Of a DNA stretch of 64,000 bases, positions 48,001 to 60,200 are shown piece after piece. Position 1 is the stretch's first letter, and each line of letters begins with the position of its first letter. Made by a program: the position numbers and the translations under genes. The DNA is taken from contig OX419341.1 in assembly GCA_948470475.1 (NCBI GenBank), positions 28,719,169-28,783,168 on the forward strand, written 5' to 3'. Source of the stretch: Galaxea fascicularis. Lineage: Eukaryota; Cnidaria; Anthozoa; Scleractinia; Euphylliidae. The notes under the pieces were generated by a model. The model was not told the DNA's origin, ran no database searches, and saw only the letters and a program-made list of their open reading frames with translations.

Positions 48001-48145
48001 TCGTTCTAAAGTCGTTCTAAAGCCATTTTGACGATTTAAACTTTTCCAAGTTTGCTTTCCAGTAAAGAAAACGATTCTCTTTACTGGAAAGCAAACTTGG
48101 AAAAGTTTAAATCGTCAAAATGGCTTTAGAACGACTTTAGAACGA
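48001..48145. repeat. Perfect hairpin, 68-bp arms, 9-nt loop
   Basis: Arms 48,001-48,068 and 48,078-48,145 are exact inverted complements. An internal direct repeat, tcgttctaaag, lies at the outer end of each arm. Confidence 0.95.
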
Positions 48146-49252
48146 AGTGAATGTACGTGAGTACAAATGAAAAGAAGTGAGTATAATTGTAGGTATGTGG
48201 GTGTTAGTGGATGTAGGTGCATTTGTCAGTTGGTGTATTCATATATGTAGGATTGTAATGTATTAGTGCCTTATATGTGGGCTAGCATGACGTTCTTGCC
48301 CGGAAGTCGGTGTACAAGAACATATGTCTTCATAAATTCATGTTACTATTAAATAATACGTGAATGAAAGTTGAGGTGTACAGGAGCTACACAAATTAAG
48401 CCGCTGTGGTGAGAATGGAGTTTAATATTTCCATAAAAAGAGCAATTGAAACGGTGCCCAAGTGAGAAACATGTGTCAAAGAGGAACGCACATCGTTGTG
48501 AATTCATTGCTTACCTAGTTCCTTATGGAATTCAAATCCGCATCCACGAACGAGGTACGTTTTGATGTTTGGTTTCTTAATCGAGAAACATACAACGGTA
48601 TTTGTGGAGAAACTACAGAATACACGGCCCCTTAAATATATTCGAAGCACTTGAACTTATCACTGACGATGGTGTTAGCTCGCTTGGCTGGGCGCGCAGT
48701 GAATTAAAAGAACGAGTTAAGCTTACTGTTTGCTGGCTCGTTTAGCTTGGCAGTGGAAACGAGCAAACAACCCAAACGAGCCGGCTCTATAGCGCACATA
48801 GTATAGTTTGTTTCCTTTTCCGTATGTGATCTATTTACATTTCTATTGATTATATTTCTGAAGCTTGTCACAGCAATACCATGTATGTGTATGGAGTGCT
48901 AATAAACGTCGTTGTTGTTGGATATAACGAATAATAATAAAAAGGATGGTTAAATGTGGCCCAGTATGATAAAGTTCAGCCCAAGCGCTCTGTGTGAAAG
49001 AATCTTGGTGTCATCATAGTTCTACTGAATTTACGCGATTCGGGTCACTGGCAATTTTACCCATTTGGGTGGTGGCGTGGAAAATACTTCTACACGGAAA
49101 AATGTTTTCTGACAAAAACAATCATAACAACATTGGGCCAAAGTAGCTATCAGTAATAGTTATTGGGTCAGGGCATGAGGCCATCTAGCTATCTAGGCAT
49201 GCATATGTGTACATTTAGTTTCATTATTTGTCTGATCTGTACCACAATCAAA

Positions 49253-49413
49253 AGGCCCTTTGCAATAAGTGATCACATGGTACAAAAAACACCTTGCTGG
49301 AGAGCAAAGTGGCACCTCTGACATCCAAAACAAGATTTTAATTTAAATTTTCGTTGTTTTTCTCTCCAGCAAGGTGTTTTTTGTACCGTGTGATCTCTAA
49401 CTGCGAAGGGCCT
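49253..49413. mobile_element. MITE with aggcccttt ends
   Basis: About 161 bp. Arms of about 50 bp share acaaaaaacaccttgctgga and its exact complement, and the outermost bases are aggcccttt/aagggcct. Confidence 0.8.
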
Positions 49414-49867
49414 ATTATTTTGTCATTGTTTTGTGGACTGTTCGTTTATTTTAACCAAGGTGGTGGTAAGGCTGTTTACCTAAGAAACACGCCTGTTCTC
49501 TTATTTGCTAATGAGATTGTATAGATTGTATGATCATATTGATATTTCTCTGTACATGGGACAAAACACGTCACTTTAGTGTTAAGTCAGGTGACAGTCA
49601 TCGGTGGAAAACCGACTTCTGATTTGATGTCCGTCATCCAGTTTTTGCCACTGGAATATTTAAGCAAGAAGGTCACCTGTTAGGGTTATTGGATAATTTT
49701 TGAAATCAAATCACAGCAGAATTCTTCAAGCAAACTATGTTTGTATTTATCTTCTGTTAATCAGCATCCATTACTGGCTTAACTGACTTAATTCTGATCA
49801 GCATCATATTTCTCTTTGTCATATCAACACTTTGTAGAAGAGTGGTCATGAGAAGTAAATAGAGGAT

Positions 49868-50002
49868 ATTACATGGCCGCGCGGGGATAAAAATTGTATC
49901 TTCGAGTGCTGAAAATATCTCTCACAAGTGAGTGCAGCGAATGAGTGAGAGATACTTTCAGCACAAGGAGATAAAATTCGTATCCCCAAGCGGCCATGTA
50001 AT
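49868..50002. mobile_element. MITE with attacatggccgc ends
   Basis: About 135 bp. The inverted arms extend about 60 bp: attacatggccgcgcgggga near one end, tccccaagcggccatgtaat at the other, with matching gagagata/tatctctc inside. Confidence 0.72.
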
Positions 50003-50008
50003 GTTCCG

Positions 50009-50376
50009 TTTATTATATAGATACTGATGAAATTTCCACATAAAAGACAACTTTTTTTTTATTCATGTTCAAAACTGCAAAAACTGACCAGTAATCTATT
50101 GTAAAATGCCTGTCACAGAAATGTTATGAAACTCGGATATAAAGTTATAAAGGAGAAGTAAAGAAAATAATACTTATATTTTCTGTTCGAAAAAATCAAA
50201 ATTCTAACAAAGAGAAAAATTCTCTATTCTAATTGGGTAATTATGTTGGTAACCATGGCCACAGCAATATCCTCACACTTGAAAGATAAAAGTAGTATCT
50301 TCACTGCACGTGGTGAAGATATGATTTTTTAGTAAAAGGAGAAATCCTGGTATTTCATCAGTATCTATATAATAAA
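50009..50376. mobile_element. MITE with perfect 25-bp inverted ends
   Basis: About 368 bp. The first and last 25 bp are exact inverted copies (core atatagatactgatgaaat). AT-rich non-coding interior. Confidence 0.78.
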
Positions 50377-50755
50377 GATGATTATTTTCCAGTCTGTATT
50401 ATGAGTCTCACCCATGGGAATGCAAATCAATGTTTTTCATGACAAACTGCTTAGTACTCATTTCTGAGGCTTTTCAAATACTTTTCCCAACGGTTTCTTT
50501 GATTTTTACCTTAACGTACATAGTAGTTGTTTCCTGCTGACGTACACTTGGTGTAAAGGGGCTTATTTACAATATTACACTAGTAAGTAGGTTGAACTTT
50601 TCCCATGTTATTATACATGTACTCATTAGCTATTTTGTGATCAAATGATGCCCAGTGAAACTGTTTCCTGGAGATTTTGATGGCAAAAGGTACAGCTTAC
50701 TGTACAAATAACTTCACTTATCTTATAATTTATGTAGAATACCAATGAAAACCAT

Positions 50756-50927
50756 GTAGCAGTGATGGATCCAGGGGGTGGCCCAGGGCACCAGGGTCAT
50801 TCCCTTGGTTTTGGACAAACGACTAGACTCACAGGGCCAAGATGCCAAAAACCATTAAATGGCCAAAAATTTTTGAAAGCAGGCCCTCTCTCCTTATTTC
50901 TAAGTCTGGATCTGCCACGGTGTAGTA
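50756..50927. mobile_element. Possible MITE with ggatccag ends
   Basis: Weak inverted ends gcagtgatggatccag and ctggatctgccac enclose about 170 bp. Low confidence because the ends are imperfect. Confidence 0.35.
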
Positions 50928-50964
50928 CATATTAAAGAAATTGTATTTTTTTCTTCATCTGTAG

Positions 50965-51210
50965 CCACTACAGCTCAATAACTATGACAAGCTATATCTT
51001 TTGATGTCAAAATGGAAGCTGCTTCGACTGTTCAACCCTTTATGTTATGCCGGCAACATCACAAGTATTGAAGATCTGGAGAGTCAGATCAAGGCAAACT
51101 CAGCGGAATTGAGTAAGAATGTTCAAGGCTTTGATGGTGATTTATCAACAATGCAAACAATGATTGAAGATTCCAAGACAGTGAAATTTGAGGACTTGCC
51201 ACTTCTTCTT
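50965..51210 (+). CDS. Exon with N-terminal linker of the Roc gene
   Basis: 82 codons, phase 0 to 0, acceptor ttcttcatctgtag and donor GTAAGT. Residues 23-82 are helix-forming and acidic, with EDLESQIKANSAELSKNVQG, compatible with a short coiled coil. No domain recognised. Further N-terminal domains, such as leucine-rich or ankyrin repeats, could be encoded upstream. Confidence 0.75.
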
Positions 51211-54200
51211 GTAAGTAATTTGTTCAGTACTGAATGGCAATCCATCTGCTTATAATAGAGTAACAGGCTATCAAACAAATGCTTTAAATGTCCTTTTTAT
51301 GCGCCAGTTTAAGGCTGTACTTTGGATTTCTTCTCCAATACATTTTTCTTGCATGTTTAAGTGATAGTCAACTGCCTAAGAAAAAGCATCTGACTTCAGT
51401 GGAATCCCACCATAACACCACCCCATTAATACAACCACCTTGTTATTATAACCACTTTTTTTGTGGCCTGAACTGCATCAGCCCACTAATTTTCTAAAGC
51501 CCTGTTAATCTGACCATGCAGTTAATGTGACCAAATTTTCATGGCTTGACAGTGGTCATATTAGTAGGGTTCCACTGTATGTGTATGTCACATGTACAAT
51601 AGGAGGAAGTGGGAGATGGAATAGAGAGGGTAGTCAGTGCTGATGTGGAGAATAGCCTCCAGAGTTCACCATTTGCTAGCTGTTAATGAATAAATCTGTG
51701 CACAAGATTAATTCATAAACAGCTGGCAAATTCTTTGAAAGAACTGATTTCTCGTACACCATGGATGGAGTTATTGGCGAAGAATAAATAATGCCTCATT
51801 TGACAAATTTTGAGGACTGGGTTGAGGTCATAAAGAAAAAAACACAAAGCAAGGGCTGTTGGTGTTTTTTGCCATCAAAAGGTTTGTGGTCAAGGTAAGA
51901 CTTAAACAAGATTATCATTTTTCAGGATATTCCCAAAAATGACTATGAGGAACAACTGAATGCTGCAGGAGTAAGGATTATACCAAGGGATCATCTGACA
52001 TTGCAAAGAAAAATTGCTCTTAACCGTCCCTATTCTGGAGATGTGTTTAGAGCCCAGTGGACTCAACAGCAAAATGACAAGGTTAACTTATAAATAGTAA
52101 AATAGTATATAAATTAAAATAATGTAATTAATCTTGTTGTCATAGGTCTCTGCATGCTTAGATGTAACTGGTATGTTATCCTTTTCAGGATTGCAATAGT
52201 TTTTCATCTTGACACTCAATATTCTTACTATGATTAGCTAAACAAAGCCTTTTTCTTTGAACCTTTGAGGCTGTGCTTTTCAGAGCACAACGAGAAATTG
52301 CGCATGAAATTTTGTGTTGAAAGTGCTCTTAAACGTAACGCATGTTTCCACGAAAAACACACTTTGATGACACTTTGATGCTGCAGGTGACTTTGACTGC
52401 CTGCAAGTAAACTTAACACACCAAGCAAATGCTCAGATTATTGTGAGTGTGAAGCTGAGTGGAACATGTGGCTCTGAACTTTATAATGGTCCCATTCAAT
52501 GAGATGTGTGCATGACATGCTATGTCCCCTACTGAAGTGGGTAATGTCATAGCAAGCATATGCATAATTAGCAATGGACCGCATTTTCTATGGTTTGGAA
52601 CTTAACGTTGTTATGATTATTATTGATATGGTTTGGAACTCAACACATTGTACTTATTATTTTCTGCGATTTTCTCACTGATGATGTTTCTGTAGATCGA
52701 TGTTGTTTTGCGGTATGACTTGGGCCCAAGTCAACAAGACTTGTTCATCAGAGAAGCCAAGATAATGACTGGCCTTCATCATGAGTATATCATGAAATTT
52801 TATGGAGCTGTGGTACTTGGTCCATATGCACATTCTGTTGGCCTGGTGGGTGGAGATGTTTGCTTAGGGTTACTGTAAGGAACTATTGGGGACATTTGCA
52901 CCCAGTGAGGGAGACACGGTTGATGAGAAAAGTCAGGGAATTGTTTTATTTCTGGCTAGCCCTGAGGTTTTAGAAGAGTTTTATTGTTGGTAGTGGTAAT
53001 GCTTTTTTCTCAAAACCATTTTGCTAAGGGATTATTTTCCTTTGTCTAGGGCTTTATAATGTCAACAAATTTGTTTTGAGTGGTCATCAAAACAGTGAAA
53101 ATACTCAGATGGTTGATTGATCCCCGAAGTAGTTTTTGTAATTATGAAATAAATTTCCCAAAACAAGTCCAGAAGAAGCATGGTACATAGTGGTACTTGA
53201 AACAATGTGTGGTTCCAGAAGATATCCATGCCCTCCCCCTCCCCTGTGGAAGGTTTTTTGGTCTGAATGCCCCTTTCCCTCAGGAAATTCCAATTTAGCT
53301 CCACACTGTTGGGGAAAATTCAGTGTTGTTACCTCCTAAGTGCCATCTACTTTCCTAGATTCTCCGTCTACTTATTAACCCATTGACTACCAGCTGTTTT
53401 TATATGTGAAAGAATCAGGGGAAGGAATCAAAAATTCTCATTATTTCCCAGCATGCAATGCAGTTGAGATATTGAAAGTGGCGGGAAGGCCCGAAAGCAC
53501 TGGAACAAAAGGCTGTATCTACGCTTGGGAGAGGAATATGAACAAAAAAAGTCATTTCTAAGCTAGAACAAGGACTGAATTTTGTTATGATGGTTGAAGT
53601 TTGGTTTTTCAACAATGAATTCTTTAAAAAATGTAAAGGCAAAAAGGGGCATTTTGGTCGTTTCTCTTTGACGTTAAAAACGATCATTTCCGTTATTGTC
53701 CAAACTCAAAAGGCCATATTATTTTGGTAAAAATGGCTATGTTTTTTTGCGTTTATTGGATATCCAAATTTAAAGGACATTCCATTTCTTGCTCACAACT
53801 GACAGTTAAGACAATATTTGTGCGATCGAGAAAGCTGCAATGTTTTGAAGCATGGGAGTCTTGTGCGGCCAGTTTTGGCCAGCACAGTAGTCAATGGGTT
53901 AATAAAATCTTTTCAACAACCCTGAGGATATTGCACCTTGACAGGAATGCTTATGGTTCCAATCAGTCTGCTACTTCTGTTCTCCTTCAGGTGGTTGAAA
54001 GATTCAGTGTAGGAAACCTAGAAGAGTTTGCGGTTCCATCATTGTTCCATGCCTGGCTTTTTGCATCACAGCTATCCTCTGCACTGGAATACTTAGAGAC
54101 AAGAAGCCTTGTACACACGTCAGTTGTTGAGCCATTTATATACATTTCTTCTCATAAAAAGGTTTGTTTTCATGAAGCTGTCAGTAAACCATGTGACATG

Positions 54201-57200
54201 TCACATACTTGCCTGTGAATAGTTCTGGCATTGTGCATGTGTTTATATTGCTTGGAAAACAGTTTTTGTTGTCTGATTTGTAGATCAGCCTGGGTGGTTT
54301 CATGTGTTGCTATCTTAAGGAAGAAACTGATAGAGCAAGGGAGTAAGTCAGAAGAATTACTGAAAATACACTGTAAAACATTTTTTTTATACTTTTAAAC
54401 TATTGTATAATACTTGCATGACAATCCATGATGTATCCAGATATGTGGATCTTTGTAAATGGTTTGAACCAAGGAGTTGCATCATAATTAAGTGAAGTAT
54501 GATCGTCCGGGTGAGTGTAGTACTGAGAAGGACTGTTTGAGGTGACATTGAGTGATGTTTCGACAACCTGAGCAGAAGTCATCATCAGAGTCAAGTGACT
54601 TGTGTAAATGAGTAGGTGACCAGTATAAATACTCTGGTCATTGATATGATAGGTCAACAAAGTCGTGATGTTATTGGTCAACTGTCAGTTAAGCCTAGTT
54701 GTCATTTATACCACCTATTGATTTAACACAAATCACTTGATTCTGATGATGACTTCCTCTCAGGTTGTGGAAACATTAGTCAATTTCACCTCAAACAGTC
54801 CTTCTCAGGACTACACTCACCCAGGCGATTATACTCCACTTAGTTATGATATATGGATTTATAATCACATGAATGGCCAAAGGAGAGCTTTGCATTGGCC
54901 TTTTATCCTTTCACTTTTAAGACCTACAGATACTTTGAGGAGGGTTGGTAAGAGACTGCTGTCAAGAGTGTTTTATTATCTCTTGGTTACATTGTAGTGT
55001 GTGCCCTGTGATTGGTCAATTTTATACGGCCCACTAAATTTGAAAAAGGCCCCTTGACATCAACTAGTTTCCTTTCCTGCACGCCCGGTTAACTTCAGAG
55101 ATTCTGGGTCAGTACTGTAAGTTATGAATCCTAGTTTTTTTCCCATTGATATATGGTCCTCACACTTACGCTTGGGCCATGAATAAACAGTAAAAACTTG
55201 GTCTGTAACCCACAGCACAGACCCTGAACTGGATTAGTAAGAGGTATATATCACTGTGGGATGTTGACCAAGGTTAAAGGTGTATAACTACTGACTGCAT
55301 GGTGTGATTTGCTCCCGGGCTGTGGGTTGAGTGGACAGCCAACTATGTACATGTACATTTAACTGGTTGGGAGAGCTTACAATACTTTCACTTGAAGAAG
55401 TGTGCAATTCCATATGTGTGACCGGGATGCATGATCTTTACTTTCAAAATTGATTTGGTTGGATGCAGTTGTGGTATATTCAACTACCAAGTATGTGGCT
55501 GTGCCCTTAGCTTGTAAATGAGCTCTGCTGAAATTGGTAAAATTTTCTTTAGACCAGGACATCAAAGGGACTTATTGTTGTCAGCCATCCATGTGACAGG
55601 ACATCAAAGCCGTCGTCTGGATGACCTGTCAGGCAAGGGAGTGGTTGCCATGTTTTCTCAGGTGGTTACTTCAATGTTCAGATACCTGGATTCTCACCTT
55701 TCAAGAGAGCTCTTGGAACTATTTCCAGTGAGTAACTATGTTTCTGTGTCTTGCTTTTCTGGCTCCAAACAGTGGGGCATGTTTTACCACTGGACTATTT
55801 GAGATTTTCTTTTTAAGGTAATTTACAGTCAAACCAAGGTCAAGCATACCACTTTAGATTCCAGTAATGAATCAAGTATCTGAAAATTGAATGCATTGGT
55901 CATTAGAGAATGCTTTCATTTTAAAATTGAGCAAATCAATGTTCAAATCAAAATTCGGTTTCTGAAACAGGTGGTAAAATAAACTCATGACAAATTCCTT
56001 CAAGGAAAGGCTTATTTTTTATCTCCCAACCATAGGCTGTTTGTTTGCACTATAACACATCATATCTTGGCTCACACTCACCATGGGTGAAGGCAGTCAA
56101 AATTCCTTACCTTTCAAAACGGCTAACCATCTTTCTGAGGACATTGAGCTTTGCAAATCATGAGAAATCTGTGTTTTGTAAAATCCACAATTGCACTAGT
56201 CAAGAATTTACTCTCTGATTGCATTAGGGATAGGTTTTTCAGGCTTGTGGGTTTGGTCTTGCTTGGTTTCTTGCTGCCATTTTGTAAACAAGCTACGTTT
56301 TCCATATAAGGAATGAATTCACATCAAATCAGTTTACAGTATTTGTGATTACAAAACATCCCCCAAACTACACAAGAATGACTATGACAGTAGCTTTCTC
56401 AAAAGAAGCTCTATTGTTGTAAAATGAATGGGGGAATTTGACAGAAAATGGTAAGGTCAAGAACTTGACAACATTCAGGGTTCTGTTTTGCTTTCTTTTG
56501 GCATTCTTTATACTCTCTGAAGAAATTTCTGAGCCATGCTTCCTAGGATTCCTCTTAGGCCACTAAGAGAACAGATAGAATAGAACAGGTCAGCACTAGG
56601 GGTGGTCATAGCCAGGGTTTATTACGTGTCATTGCAAAGGAAGCACTTTCTTCTCAGTTATTTAAAGACCCTGAGTGTTGGTCTGCCCAGGGCTTGAACC
56701 CATAACCTCCCGCACTGTAGTCAAGCACTCTGCCAACTAAGCCAACCAGTTGGCGCTAAAAGAAATAATAATATTGGGAAACCTGGAATTACTTGTTTGG
56801 ATGAAATTATTCAGACTTTTCTACTCTGGCCTCCCTCATGATGCAAAATAACTGGGATGTACAGTATAATTATGGTGCAGGTAGATTTCCAATCCTTTCC
56901 ATCCCATTTCTATCTGCAAAGCTTAGGATTTGTCTCAGCTTGATTTTTATGGGTGATCACATTCCATTTGAAACACCTAACTCTAGTTTAACCAAGGAGT
57001 TTACTGGCAGTTTTAATGAAACAACCAGAACCAACTGTTGTTCTTTGAGCCCATCATTTGTTGAGGAATATCATTGAAATGAACAATTTTGACGATTCTG
57101 TGGACTTTTCAAAAGTTTACCAAATAAGTTCAAATGAAAGTTATTAAAGAAATATGAATTTGATTTAGGGTGACAAGAAGATGCCTCTGGTTTGTCCCAG

Positions 57201-60200
57201 GCGCATTACCTCTCTCATGGACAGGTGCATAGCTGAAGATGTTGGAAACAGACCATCATTTGAAGAAATAGTGCAAATCCTTGCTGAGGTAAGGAATAAT
57301 AATTATTGTTTTAACGAATTCAAATTCATGCAGCAAAAGGCAACTTGTTTTGTCAGACAGGTGATTTCTATCTGGCTTGTTTGCTCAGTTGTTAGAAGAC
57401 TGGACTACCATGCAGGAGGTCACTGGTTCAAACCCTTGCTGAACCAACACTCAAAGAGAAAGTACTGCCTTTAGGATGACATCTGCTAATAGACTTTCTT
57501 GTGTGATTTTGTGATATGACTTGTAGGGGATTTGTGCTATTGTAAAAGCTCAAACAACATGACAGTAGATCAGTACCATGGGAGACCTCAGAGAGAACAA
57601 TTATTTCTAGTCTGAAGGACAAGGATCAAAATCCCCCAATCAGCAAGAGCCCAAGCGAGATTTAATAAAACACCACCCACCACCAACCACAGTGATTTTT
57701 ATACTGATACACAGCCAGTCAACACCATCAACTGATGAAGACCGGCAGTATAGTGGTTGAAACATCATAATCGACATCTATGTGACCCAGTTGTGAAACA
57801 ATCTATTAACCACAAGGACAAACACTTTTTTATGATATTTAGATTTACTGACAAGTTATGGACTGAGATGTTTAGAATTATCGTTGTTTTGAAGATTACA
57901 TGGCATACCATCACATCTTCTTCGCTCGCCTCGTCTTTTCTTGTCTTGTCTTGTCTACCATCATGGCTGCAAATACCTTTCTTGAAAGGACATACCGGTA
58001 TGTCCAACTCTCTCTATGTCTCTATTTTGGTCAGACAAAACAGAAATTTATGTGGTCAGACGGTTTTTGAAATTATTAGTTTTGCTTTTTAAAAATTGTC
58101 CAGGCATAATGTCCAACCAAATAATAATAATAATAATAACCAACCAAAGTTCTGATTTTGTTGGACATGTGCTGATTTTAGTCAGACATTGTCCGATGAC
58201 CGACAGTTATTTCCAGCTCTGTGTACCATGGTTTTCACCTGTAATTGTATGTTGCTACATTTTATCTCATCTTGTTTTATCATATATTATCCAGGAAAAA
58301 CCAGCAACATATTGTTTCACAACAAGCCATTCATCTGTTAAACCTTGTGAGCTTTCTTTTGTAAAAGGAGAGAGGGTCTGGGTGATATCCCAAGATGCAT
58401 CAAGGTACACAAATGTTCAGTATTCCATTTTCACCTCTCTGATTATTTGTTGTTCTCTTACGGTGCTTTGTCCTCTTGCCAGGTATCATGGCATGTGGTT
58501 GGGACAAAAAGAGAATAGAAACACTGGACGTTTTGAAAGCCCTGGATTTTTTGAAAGCACAAAAGCGATTAAAATTGATGATGATAATGATCAAGGTATG
58601 TCAGTGCACTTCACAAAGGTGCAGAGTCAGCATCTATTCTACTGTCAGTTTGGAATGTTTTCATATTGGCTATAATTTGTTCCACTTGTTTCTATTGTGG
58701 TGACGTAATATGCAGTAAAATTAGAAGTTACTTTTCGATAAAGTAGTAAAGGCCTGTCAGTAAAAGTTTGTGATCTCACAAAGACACCAAGTGGTTCAGT
58801 TAACAACTGCATTGAGCTGAGTGGAGGATGCATGCTTGGGTAGTCCAGAAACCTCCACTGTGACCAACTGACTCCTGGACAGTAAGATGAACCCAGCCAT
58901 GAGCTCCCATGCTTAGTCATCCAGTCACCTGTCACACTGCATTAACAGTGGAAGACATAGGAAGGGAGGGGAAGGGGCAGAAAAAAAAAAGCAGATCACC
59001 TCCTCAGTAATGCACTGCAATATGCTGCTGCCATTCTTTGTAAAGTCTGGTTTTATATTACACACTGCTCTTGCAGTTCCTCTTGAAATCAGAGCACGTG
59101 GAATTGAAGCTGAATTGGCTTACAGAAATGCTCTCTTAGAAGGAAAGGTGGAATTATGCCGGGCTCGACTGTTGATTATTGGCCAGGACCGAGCGGGCAA
59201 AACAAGTCTAAAGAAGTCATTGATTGGTCTTCGCTTCAACCCAAATGAACCCAGCACGGAAGTGGTGGAGGTGAATCAATTGCAATTTGAGGTCACTGCT
59301 GAGCAAGTGGTGGAGTGGAAGTCTGTTAATGTTGGTGACAAGGAACATGCTAGACCAGAGGATCGCAGGGTTGCCAGACTGGTGGCTGAGCACATGTCGA
59401 AGAAGAATAAAACTGAAGAAAAGCAAGTTTTCCCAGGAGAAGAGAAAAAGATGGTGGAGGAGAGAGTGGCCAGTGAACCAACACAAGTATGTTGTCATTA
59501 AGCAACTGAATACAATAAGACTGTTTGACAACGTCTTTCAACAACATCAGAGTTTTTTAGCTGATGATGACAGTATAGTCCCTCATGTTTTCTCTTTTGA
59601 TAGTTTCACTTGTCCTCTACTAACAAGGCCTTTGAGTGCTACACCTGTAGACCTGTATTCAGGGTTGGCACGGTTAGGAAACAATTTTTTTTTCAAGGTC
59701 AGGGAAATTCCAAATTCTATGTGAAAGTCAGTTAAAAGTCAGGGAATTTCTTCATTGCTGGCTTCATCTTCCATAGATTCGTCTTGGGCAGTCTGCAGTG
59801 AGAATTGGTTTGTGGACAGTGAAAAGTCAGGGAATTTTTTCCTTGCTAGTTTGTAGCAATCCTGCGTGTTGATGATGTGTAAACAGTACACCTCACCCTC
59901 TGAATGGTGCTGCTTGGAGAATTAATTAGATTTACTACAACAAAAGCAATGTGCAAAGCAAACAAGAATACTTACGAAGCTAAAGAAAGATACAATAGTA
60001 ACAAACCCCAGAAATGGAAATAAAAAGACAGAACTTACTTGATCTGCATAGCTGTGGCTGCCAAAACCTGTTTTATTCAGTTGAAGGCAAAATGTTTATT
60101 TTGATTAAAAATAAATGAAGGAATGCACATATTACATAGGACTTGATTTGTGACACCAGCTCATTTCATGAAGGTCAAGAACTTGAGGCTACATACTGAT

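Larger units (their letters stand above)
46737..50964. other. Intergenic field of MITEs and hairpins upstream of the Roc gene
   Basis: Divergent arrangement: the minus-strand gene starts at 46,736 and the Roc gene runs rightward from at least 50,965. Upstream exons of the Roc gene must lie here or outside the window, because the exon at 50,965 begins with a clear acceptor; I could not place them. A minus-strand ATGCAGACTAAG followed by GTAAGC at about 47,953-47,964 could be an alternative first exon of the minus-strand gene. Confidence 0.4.

Noticed and set aside
53062..53304. 80-codon minus-strand frame in intron three of the Roc gene
   Set aside because: Lies opposite an intron, has no motif and no splice support.
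57757..58092. 111-codon plus-strand frame between kinase and SH3 exons
   Set aside because: Not in phase with the flanking exons, no domain, and the frame overlaps low-complexity tcttgtcttg repeats.
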